The notes under the pieces: model-generated
The model's database searches: none
The model's input: the letters and a program-made list of their open reading frames with translations, nothing else
What the model was told of the DNA's origin: nothing
Origin: Pedobacter africanus
Lineage (GTDB): Bacteria > Bacteroidota > Bacteroidia > Sphingobacteriales > Sphingobacteriaceae
Direction of reading: 5' to 3'
Assembly: GCF_900176535.1 (NCBI RefSeq)
Contig: NZ_FWXT01000002.1
Coordinates: 558,001-622,000 of the forward strand
DNA length: 64,000 bases
Shown here: positions 36,801-43,021 of the stretch, piece after piece
Layout of the letters: every line of letters begins with the position of its first letter
Position numbering within the stretch: position 1 is the stretch's first letter
Translations under genes and position numbers: made by a program

Positions 36801-37809
36801 AAGTAAGAAATGAAAGGCCTGTCATGAGCATCACTACCGGTAAAATAAGCTGATCTGCTGACGGATATTTTACACTCATTAAAAAATGGATCAAAAAGAA
36901 GCCTGCGAAGAAAGTGGTTGCAATGATCCAATACCACTGGTTGTAGGCTTCAGGACTACGTACAATGAGCGATTTTTCTTTTTTAAGGATTTTGAAATCC
37001 CGGGTAGAGAATAGTTTGATACTGTGTTCCGATTGCCGGAAATTGAAAATGATGTCTTTATCCAGTTCCTGAACACCTTGAGAACGGCCGAATTGGAAAC
37101 CAGGCTTTAGTGGCAGGACCCCATAGGATTTACCATCAGGAAGGTGTGCAAATTTGTAGCTGCCGCTTGCATCAGTTCGGGTATATGCTGTAAAATCATT
37201 TATTATTGTGTCTTCTATTCCGGGAGTGTCCTGGGGGAGTATCATTTTTAAGCGCAATAACACCCCTGCTACAGGCCTATCTGCAGTATCGGTTATTTTT
37301 CCGCCAATGCTGTAATTTCCCCGGGCAAAATCCTGCTGTGCGGGAGCTTGTCTCGGCTGACGCTGTTCCTGCACATAAGCCAGGGAATCAGAATCTGTAA
37401 AACCAAGCAAAAGCCGGGAAGCAAGCACCCGTTCTTTAAAGTTCTTTCCGCCCAGGGCATAGGCCTGGGCGGCCGATACAAAGAAGTTGCGTTTATTCAG
37501 CTCGCCGATATTATCAATGGGCGCTTTATACACTGCAGTACTTTGATTTACCACTTTTTCAATCAGGTCTATATCTTTTTTATCCTCAAAATAATAGCCC
37601 TTCGTAAGTAAAGTTCTGATGTGTTTCCCAGGCTCGTGATCGTTAAGGTTCACCATCGTGCCATCAGTCGTACGGGCATGCACCTCTTTAAAGTTCTGCT
37701 GCTGGGCAAAAAACAAGATCACAAACAAAGCTGCAAGAACCAGCGAAATGAGCAGTAAAAAAATACGCTCTGTCTTTCTGCCTTGATGGTTTACCGTTGT
37801 TATTCCCAT
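33820..37809 (-). CDS. SEDS (RodA/FtsW) glycosyltransferase fused to a class B penicillin-binding protein
   Basis: A 1329-residue fusion of two enzymes that normally form a complex: the SEDS polymerase that makes glycan strands and the transpeptidase that cross-links them. Order: membrane helix about 14-34; outer region 35-290 with a carboxypeptidase-regulatory-like beta domain (about 165-255, GNYSIGGKITDTADRPVAGV start); about ten SEDS helices from 292 to 740, with PEAHTD (Asp634), GEEFGWAG (641-648) and SYGGSSLVANM (712-722); another helix about 752-772; then the PBP with dimer-region and transpeptidase domain. The three penicillin-binding motifs are intact: STAK (Ser1041, Lys1044), SNN (1094-1096) and KTGT (1256-1259). 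One base separates it from the phosphatase gene. Confidence 0.92.
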   Translation of the reverse strand: MGITTVNHQGRKTERIFLLLISLVLAALFVILFFAQQQNFKEVHARTTDGTMVNLNDHEPGKHIRTLLTKGYYFEDKKDIDLIEKVVNQSTAVYKAPIDNIGELNKRNFFVSAAQAYALGGKNFKERVLASRLLLGFTDSDSLAYVQEQRQPRQAPAQQDFARGNYSIGGKITDTADRPVAGVLLRLKMILPQDTPGIEDTIINDFTAYTRTDASGSYKFAHLPDGKSYGVLPLKPGFQFGRSQGVQELDKDIIFNFRQSEHSIKLFSTRDFKILKKEKSLIVRSPEAYNQWYWIIATTFFAGFFLIHFLMSVKYPSADQLILPVVMLMTGLSFLTLLSLQDPLRDRFLAKDSLVFFGLGIAGICLMLMVKLRKFNVDSGWYRMFIVNNTFSKANGWQWAFAALCLLALTIVFGTGPEGSGVKVNLFGVQPSEIVKYTIILFLAGFFASNERFITEYSSWHKRWFFFSFALIAMVMAILMYLVLGDLGPAMVVCFTFIILFSFSRGDFMMMLTAIIVYVFSAWFLNIWIATLVTAALIAVFMIVNKKTSESAVMITLVMAAFLLIDQVPYLDKLIPGPVNRLAERKSIWQDPWNNEVYGGDQVANGIWAIASGGISGQGIGEGFAKTIPEAHTDMILPAIGEEFGWAGIIGIFILFLVFLHRAIIIGRQTGTPFLFYLCAGIGISLFMQFLLIAGGSTGALPLSGVALPFISYGGSSLVANMLAAGFLLSVSLIKGSEVQMTYITKQQDNNLVPALLAASIAILLLTLTVSNYVVHNKKWVVQPALVADRSGSRMFSYNPRIAILMNKLAAGDLYDRNGRILASSEPQHIRKQLSLLKKSGVDYNLDSAQHKRVDRYYPFEEQMFFWVGDNNTGIFNGSTNGYFAEYEHVAELRGFQTPAVSINTQASKYREDRFLPRGIKEMSVSKRDYTALAPLLLAGINSADVEQFKKRNRNIKLTVDAGLQTTIQNTIALDTAVNKSRVSVVIMEDITGDVLASAVYPLPPVKNWDLLNMTISEQNKLSGWYTTADLGFTTATPPGSTAKVLTAMAAFNKLGVAAAQKVFTVSYTERIRTKGIEPDETGRINLERALVKSNNVYFIKLANEAQLQDEMATLYLKTGMFLRGVGGYYYDRDTANIKQENKWRALWQKTEFNTKPKYDPARIRRTRAKGISGMAWGQGELIASPAAVARLVSGVANKGKLVGNRYVLKISDSVTSVNPAVKIANDPVYADLISGYMLKQSENKTYTLGLKVAGKTGTPERIWKNEQINDGWYTFFAPKANGKGHIVVCIRIESTRGSSKAVKLAGQHVVPALLKFGYVKKETRESKK

Positions 37810-37810
37810 G

Positions 37811-39190
37811 TTAAGGTTTAGCTGCTGGAGTTAAAGAATCTGTTTTCAGGAATTTCACATCTTTCAGTAAAACACCTTTTTTTTGCAATGCGTTTACCTC
37901 TTTAAAATTTTCGAAGGTGAAATTCTCAAATAGGGAACTTTTATTTGCAGGTGCTATAAAAAATGGCTGCCCGGTGTAACCGCTGTCACTTTTAAACACA
38001 ATATTGCTTTCGGCTTTTAAATACAGGCTATCTCTGGTAATCTGAATAGGCTTGCTGATCAATACAGGCGATTTAAATAAGGAATCATCAAGGATTAATA
38101 TATTTCCTCTTAATTTGTTTAAAGTGTCCTGCAATCGTTCTTCCTGTGTTTTTTGGCTTGTCAAAGTTGAGTCGGGTAGGTTTGCAGATCCATTGCCCAG
38201 ACTTCCGGAGGACTGTTTCCAGTGAAAATAAGCTCCACTGAGCAGGATAATCACCGCAACAAACAGCAGCCAGGGGAGGATGCCTTTTGTTTTCCCGCCG
38301 GCTACCGGGGCTATAACAGCAGGCTGGTCTGCATTCTCAATGCCAGGCTGTACAACCGGAACTGATGCTGCAGGTGTCGCCTGTGGCGTTTTCTTTTTAT
38401 TGTGTTTTGATACCGGTTTGGTTGCTTCATGCGCAAAGGGAACATTAGTGTTTTTTACCAGTACGGCAGTGATGTTGTCGAGTCCGCCATTTCTGTTTGC
38501 AGCGTTGATCAATTCAATCCCTTGCAGTTTCAGATCAGGTTCTTTTAACAATATAGCTGTGAGTTCTTGTTTGTTTACCATATCCGACAAACCATCGCTG
38601 CACAGCAGGATCAGATCGCCCGGCAGAAAGGGGGAATGGCCCGTTTCTATATAATCTTCCTGCCAGCCAATATTACCGGCAAAACCAAGGGCTTTATTGA
38701 TTTCGTTCCTTTTGGGGTGCCGCATGGCCTGCTCTTCTGTTAAACGGCCCGAATCTTCCATAAAGCCGACAAAGGACTGGTCTTTAGATATCTTTATCAA
38801 TGAACCATCTCTTAGCAGGTATAGCCTGGTATCGCCCACGTGTGCATAATAGAACTGGTTGTTTTTGATATCAACAAGGGCCAGGGTAAGTACACAGGCC
38901 ATATCCTCATGCTCCTTATTTTGTTGCCTGCCTATGATGATCTGATCGTTTGCCTCGGCAAGTGCGGCCTGGATTAACAAAGAAAGGTCACCTTCCGGTT
39001 TATCGAGTAAACGCAGCAATGTTTGCCTGGCTATGGATGCAGCTACCTCGCCACCACTATAACCGCCCACACCATCTATCACACAGGCCAACACAAAATC
39101 GGTATCCGTTATCTTTTCTGCAATAAAGGTATCCTCATTGTTGCTGCGTACTTTTCCGGTATCGGTTATTCCAAAATAATTTTTATCCAT
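37811..39190 (-). CDS. Membrane-anchored PP2C-type Ser/Thr phosphatase
   Basis: A 459-residue phosphatase likely to reverse the operon's kinase. The catalytic domain (about 1-240) has the metal motifs RSNNED, DGVGGYSGGE, HVGDTRLYLLRDG, CSDGLSDMV and GGLDNITAV. Linker rich in K/T/A/P, one membrane helix (about 311-332, LPWLLFVAVIILLSG) and a 125-residue outer domain I do not recognise (QITRDSLYLKAESNIVFKS). PstP of actinobacteria has a similar plan. I start at the ATG at 39190, whose ATGGATAA overlaps the microprotein stop; an in-frame ATG at 39220 would overlap that gene by 38 bases. The next gene starts one base after the stop. Confidence 0.9.
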   Translation of the reverse strand: MDKNYFGITDTGKVRSNNEDTFIAEKITDTDFVLACVIDGVGGYSGGEVAASIARQTLLRLLDKPEGDLSLLIQAALAEANDQIIIGRQQNKEHEDMACVLTLALVDIKNNQFYYAHVGDTRLYLLRDGSLIKISKDQSFVGFMEDSGRLTEEQAMRHPKRNEINKALGFAGNIGWQEDYIETGHSPFLPGDLILLCSDGLSDMVNKQELTAILLKEPDLKLQGIELINAANRNGGLDNITAVLVKNTNVPFAHEATKPVSKHNKKKTPQATPAASVPVVQPGIENADQPAVIAPVAGGKTKGILPWLLFVAVIILLSGAYFHWKQSSGSLGNGSANLPDSTLTSQKTQEERLQDTLNKLRGNILILDDSLFKSPVLISKPIQITRDSLYLKAESNIVFKSDSGYTGQPFFIAPANKSSLFENFTFENFKEVNALQKKGVLLKDVKFLKTDSLTPAAKP

Positions 39191-39281
39191 TCCTGCTGGT
39201 CGATTTTTTAATGGCCACAAAATGGGCGATCAACAGGATCACACATATCATTAGTAACACAATAGACGCGATCTGCGACAT
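39183..39281 (-). CDS. 32-residue single-helix membrane microprotein
   Basis: Found by reading the gap between the FHA-like and PP2C genes on the minus strand; too short for standard gene finders. ATG at 39281, TAA at 39183. Residues about 4-24 form one hydrophobic helix (IASIVLLMICVILLIAHFVAI) and the tail KKSTSRNG is basic, predicting a cytoplasmic C-terminus. The ATG follows the previous stop by three bases and the stop overlaps the phosphatase start by eight bases (ATGGATAA), a layout that implies translational coupling. A regulatory subunit of the membrane kinase, phosphatase or SEDS-PBP is a reasonable guess; no homologue is known to me. Confidence 0.68.
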   Translation of the reverse strand: MSQIASIVLLMICVILLIAHFVAIKKSTSRNG

Positions 39282-39284
39282 AAA

Positions 39285-40235
39285 TCAATTTTTAAATATA
39301 TTAACACCAATAATTCCATTCAATATTATCCTGGAGTTCAGGGGAAGTTCTACCCATTGCGGATCATCTATATTACTTCTTTCCACCAGGGCTTCATTGA
39401 GAATAGTTTTCTCACCAAAGGAAGACAAATAAAACTTATCTTCTGTTTTGTTGAACCGGATGCGCAGGTGAGGAGAGTTGACCCAATCCGAAGGTATTTT
39501 AAAAATGTTCGGGCTTTCTTTTATTTCTTCATTGCCCGAGACAGTGATCTCGTTAAATTTCATCAGGTATTCCAGTTTCTGGCCTACATACGCTTTATCC
39601 GGCAGGGTAGTTTCAAACCTGGCCAGCAATAAATTTCCATCTTCTGCCTCGGCTTTAGTTTCAAATTTAAGGTTAGCCAGATAAGGGATTTCGTAATAAC
39701 CTTCGCTGTAAAATATGAAATCCTTTAAGATCTCATTACTGATATCAAATGTTTGGGCAAGTCCGGTTTGTCTTGGTATAAAAGTTACCCTTAAATTTTC
39801 CTGCTTTTGTGCACCATCCGGCATCAGTTTACCTATAAAGCCTTTATCACCCTGTTTATAATCAGGATGGGAAACAAAGCGGAATACCCATTTGCTGCTG
39901 GATGGTTCAACTCTTTTGCCTATTGCGGCCTGATCATTTAGTATCTCATAGAACTTCTTTACCGATTCCTGGGCGATTAATCCAAACAAGCCGTTTTTAT
40001 TGTCCATAAACATCCGGTAATCTTCTGTGTTGAGGCAAATGATGAATTCATGATAAAAAACAACACGTTCGGCAAAAGAAAGTTCAGTAATGGATTCCTT
40101 GAATTTATCAATGATGTACTTGTATACGGTGTCTGGTGTAAGCGGTTCCGGTTTAGCGATGGGGGCCGAGTTATTGTTACTTAAAAACCAATCCTGTATA
40201 CCGATCCGCTGCCAAAAAGAAGGTTTGTCTGTCAT
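39285..40235 (-). CDS. FHA-like (degenerate) protein, first gene of the operon
   Basis: A 316-residue cytoplasmic protein with no membrane segment. The C-terminal 75 residues (NSPHLRIRFNKTEDKFYLS..., then TILNEALVERSN and WVELPLNSRIILNG) read as an FHA beta-sandwich in which the usual SxxH is SPHLR, so the phosphate-binding residues are changed. The N-terminal part (about 20-110, with ELSFAERVVFYHEFIICLNTED) is helical and unassigned; the middle is beta-rich. It begins the operon: three bases to the microprotein gene. The pairing of two FHA-type proteins parallels fhaA/fhaB. FHA call is moderate, function unknown. Confidence 0.6.
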   Translation of the reverse strand: MTDKPSFWQRIGIQDWFLSNNNSAPIAKPEPLTPDTVYKYIIDKFKESITELSFAERVVFYHEFIICLNTEDYRMFMDNKNGLFGLIAQESVKKFYEILNDQAAIGKRVEPSSSKWVFRFVSHPDYKQGDKGFIGKLMPDGAQKQENLRVTFIPRQTGLAQTFDISNEILKDFIFYSEGYYEIPYLANLKFETKAEAEDGNLLLARFETTLPDKAYVGQKLEYLMKFNEITVSGNEEIKESPNIFKIPSDWVNSPHLRIRFNKTEDKFYLSSFGEKTILNEALVERSNIDDPQWVELPLNSRIILNGIIGVNIFKN

Positions 40236-40492
40236 CTATAAATGCTTAAATTTCTATATAACGGTAAAGCTAGCTAATTCGGTACCAACAATACTAAAAA
40301 TAACCATTATCTTATTAACCTGCAAAAATGGGGCTAAAGCCAGCTTTCATTGGCCTTTATTCGGAGATTGTTCTGCCCTGCGCCACAAAAAGGGTACTTT
40401 TTGCGAACAAAGGTGGGATAAAGGCATTATTAAGGCAGTATAAAGGTGCTTTTTGACCTTAAGCTGGAGGGGACCTGGGCAAGACCGTACCG
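40236..40492. other. Non-coding gap upstream of the kinase/SEDS-PBP operon
   Basis: No gene or tRNA seen. It should contain the operon promoter, but no exact TAnnTTTG element was found on the minus strand; CAACAATA at 40286-40293 (minus TATTGTTG) is the nearest. It holds several short inverted repeats, for example AAAAAG-GGTA-CTTTTT near 40389-40404 and AAGGT...ACCTT near 40443-40460, plus GGGGCTAAAGCC near 40328. It may be an intergenic repeat element or an mRNA leader. Confidence 0.3.
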
Positions 40493-40530
40493 AAAAAAAA
40501 TACCCCGATAGATATCATCTCTTCGGGGTA
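40493..40530 (-). terminator. Rho-independent terminator of the arginine decarboxylase gene
   Basis: On the minus strand TACCCCGA pairs with TCGGGGTA around a 14-base loop and is followed by eight Ts. It follows the stop at 40554 by about 24 bases. Confidence 0.85.
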
Positions 40531-40553
40531 ATAAAAATTGCAGGAGGCTCATT

Positions 40554-41945
40554 CTAGGTATAGCCTAGTATTTTTAAAACCTGTTTGCTGTTCTGTTCTT
40601 CGCCAAAGACTTCAAAGTTAAAAGTTTCGTCGCGGTTGCGGCGAATAATGACGTGTTTTGGGCTAGGAAGCAGGCAGTGGTGTATTCCGCCATATCCGCT
40701 CAACACTTCCTGATATGCCCCTGTATTAAAGAATCCAAGGTATTGCACTTTTCTGGTTTTAGGCATAAACACACTATTCATATGCGCCTCTTGATTATAA
40801 TAATCCTGCCCATCGCAAGTGATACCGCCAAGGTTTACCCGCTCATACTCGGCATCCCAATTGTTGATGGGTAATAAGATATATTTCTGGTTTAAAGCCC
40901 ATACATCCGGAAGGTTAGTGATAAATGACCCATCCAGCATCAGCCATTTCTCCCGGTCGTTTTGCTGCTTACGGCCAAGGACTTTATATAGAATCCCAGA
41001 GGCCTCAGCAACGGTATATTTTCCAAACTCGGTAATGATATCCGGTTCAACCACGTCATGTTCTGCACAGATTTCTTTGATTCGCTTTACAATTTCATTT
41101 ACCATATACTCGTAATCGAAATCAAATACCAGTGAATCTTTAAAAGGCATTCCACCACCAATATCTAAAGTATCGAGTTCCGGATTGATTTTTTTGAATT
41201 TACAATATAAAGTTACATATTTCTCAAGCTCGTTCCAGTAATAAGGTGAGTCTGTGATACCGGAATTGATAAAGAAATGCAGCAGTTTAACTCTGAAATT
41301 AGGATTAGCGGAAATCTTGTTGTTATAAAAGTCAATCACATCTTCCATACGTACACCTAAACGTGAGGTATAAAACTGCGAATCTGGCTGTTCCTCTGCA
41401 GCGATCCGGATACCCAGGTTACAAGGGGTGTCCATTTCTACTTCATCGTCAAAAAGATTAAATTCTTCCTTATTGTCCAGCACCGGAATGATGTTTTTAT
41501 AACCATCGTGCAGCATATCAATAATGTACTGCTTATACTGGTAAGTTTTAAAACCATTGCAGATCACGGTAATATCTTTGGTCAAGGCGCCTTTCTTTTC
41601 CAGGGCTTCAATCATCGGCATATCGAATGCAGAAGAGGTTTCCAGGTGGATTCCATTTTTTAACGCTTCTTCTACGATATGTCTGAAGTGTGAACTTTTA
41701 GTGCAATAGCAGTATTTATAGTCGCCCCGATAGTTATTTTTGATAATCGCTGTCTGGAACAACAACTTGGCCTGCTGAATTTTCTTACTGATCATTGGAA
41801 GGTAAGTGAAACGTAATGGCGTGCCATAGGTTTCAATCATCTCCATCAGATTGAGGTCTTGAAAATATAATTCGTCGTCTATTACGCTGTAACCTTCCTG
41901 TGGAAACCCAACACTTAGATCAAGAAATTCGGAGTAACTCTGCAT
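40554..41945 (-). CDS. Arginine decarboxylase, fold-III PLP type
   Basis: Decarboxylates arginine to agmatine (first step of one polyamine route). The 463-residue protein is a fold-type III PLP enzyme; Lys83 in CYCTKSSHF is the PLP lysine, HFFINSGI near 228 and LDIGGGMPF near 265 are substrate/PLP loops, and GFFNTGAYQEVLSGYGGIHH near 405 is the C-terminal active-site region. This is the short Bacteroidota form (the E. coli SpeA is about 660). It is divergently transcribed from the arginase gene. Assignment as arginine, not diaminopimelate, decarboxylase rests on overall resemblance and neighbours. Confidence 0.82.
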   Translation of the reverse strand: MQSYSEFLDLSVGFPQEGYSVIDDELYFQDLNLMEMIETYGTPLRFTYLPMISKKIQQAKLLFQTAIIKNNYRGDYKYCYCTKSSHFRHIVEEALKNGIHLETSSAFDMPMIEALEKKGALTKDITVICNGFKTYQYKQYIIDMLHDGYKNIIPVLDNKEEFNLFDDEVEMDTPCNLGIRIAAEEQPDSQFYTSRLGVRMEDVIDFYNNKISANPNFRVKLLHFFINSGITDSPYYWNELEKYVTLYCKFKKINPELDTLDIGGGMPFKDSLVFDFDYEYMVNEIVKRIKEICAEHDVVEPDIITEFGKYTVAEASGILYKVLGRKQQNDREKWLMLDGSFITNLPDVWALNQKYILLPINNWDAEYERVNLGGITCDGQDYYNQEAHMNSVFMPKTRKVQYLGFFNTGAYQEVLSGYGGIHHCLLPSPKHVIIRRNRDETFNFEVFGEEQNSKQVLKILGYT

Positions 41946-41995
41946 TTTTTTATTTTTGAACTATTATTTATAAGGTGTGGCAAATTAAAATGAGT

Positions 41996-42015
41996 TAATT
42001 TTGGGCTCAAAGATA
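41996..42015. promoter_or_regulatory. Overlapping divergent -7 elements
   Basis: Plus-strand TAATTTTG (41996-42003) would serve the arginase gene (start about 42010); minus-strand TATCTTTG (42015-42008) would serve the arginine decarboxylase gene (start about 42001). The boxes are four bases apart, so the two promoters would exclude each other. Neither has a recognisable -33 box, so confidence is limited. Confidence 0.4.
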
Positions 42016-42047
42016 AACACTTTATAAAATACACCCGTATTTTTTTT

Positions 42048-42998
42048 ATGACTAAGACTTTAAAAATTATAGAAGTAAAATCTGAGATAGGTGCCGGCAC
42101 GCGAGGGGCGAGTTTGGGTGTGGATGCAATCAAGATTGCGGCGCTTGATTTTGGGAGCAGATTTTTTAAAAAACACAAGACAGTAGAGGTTCCTAACGAG
42201 AACCATTTGTTGCTTGAAAGTACTGGAAGCCCCTATGCAAAGCGGATTTCAGGAATTCTGACCATGGTGGAGCGGGTAAGTGATGAGGTAAGTTCTACAT
42301 TAAATAAAGGTGATTTTCCGATCGTTCTGGCGGGCGATCACAGTACAGCGGCCGGCACCATTGCCGGCATTAAAGCAGTAAATCCAAAGGCCAGGTTAGG
42401 TGTAATATGGATTGACGCACATGCAGATTTACATTCGCCTTACACAACACCTTCAGGAAATATGCACGGAATGCCCCTGGCGATGGCACTTGATGAAGAC
42501 AATCTGGACGCTAAGGTGAACAAACTGGATCAGGAAACGATAAACTATTGGTATCAGCTGAAGAACGTGGGTAAAATAGCGCCTAAAATCAGTTACCGGG
42601 ACCTGGTATTAATTTCTGCCAGGGATATGGAACGCCCTGAAGAGTTGCTGCTGAAAAAAAACAAGGTTAAAATTGTGACTACAGCTGAACTGCGTAAAAG
42701 AGGGGTGGAACGTACAGTGATTGAAACGCTTAAGTACCTGGAGCATTGTGACCTGATCTATGTTTCCTTTGACGTGGATTCCCTTGACCCAACTGCATCG
42801 AGGGGCACAGGTACCCCGGTAGCCCAAGGCCTTACGGAGCGTGAAGCGGGGAACCTGATGTCGCGCCTAATTACCAATCAAAAGGTATGCTGCTTTGAAA
42901 TTGTAGAAGTAAACCCAACCTTAGACCGTGAAAATCAAATGGCAGAACATGCTTTTGAAATTTTAATTAAAGCTACCAATGCTTTCAGAAATGAATAG
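42048..42998 (+). CDS. Arginase-family ureohydrolase
   Basis: A 316-residue binuclear-manganese hydrolase of the arginase/agmatinase/formiminoglutamase family. The metal motifs are AGDHST (about residue 102), DAHADLH (about 125) and SFDVDSLDP (about 242); SGNMHGMPL (about 137) resembles arginase more than agmatinase. Arginase gives ornithine and urea, whereas an agmatinase would use the product of the neighbouring decarboxylase. The divergent arginine decarboxylase and the downstream ArgS make arginine the common theme. Assigned to arginase with moderate confidence. Confidence 0.78.
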   Translation: MTKTLKIIEVKSEIGAGTRGASLGVDAIKIAALDFGSRFFKKHKTVEVPNENHLLLESTGSPYAKRISGILTMVERVSDEVSSTLNKGDFPIVLAGDHSTAAGTIAGIKAVNPKARLGVIWIDAHADLHSPYTTPSGNMHGMPLAMALDEDNLDAKVNKLDQETINYWYQLKNVGKIAPKISYRDLVLISARDMERPEELLLKKNKVKIVTTAELRKRGVERTVIETLKYLEHCDLIYVSFDVDSLDPTASRGTGTPVAQGLTEREAGNLMSRLITNQKVCCFEIVEVNPTLDRENQMAEHAFEILIKATNAFRNE

Positions 42999-43021
42999 TA
43001 GATTTGGGGATTATTAGCAAT

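Noticed and set aside
36266..36853. Plus-strand frame of 195 codons inside the SEDS-PBP gene
   Set aside because: Antisense to the conserved SEDS membrane helices; low-complexity, lysine-rich shadow with no domain.
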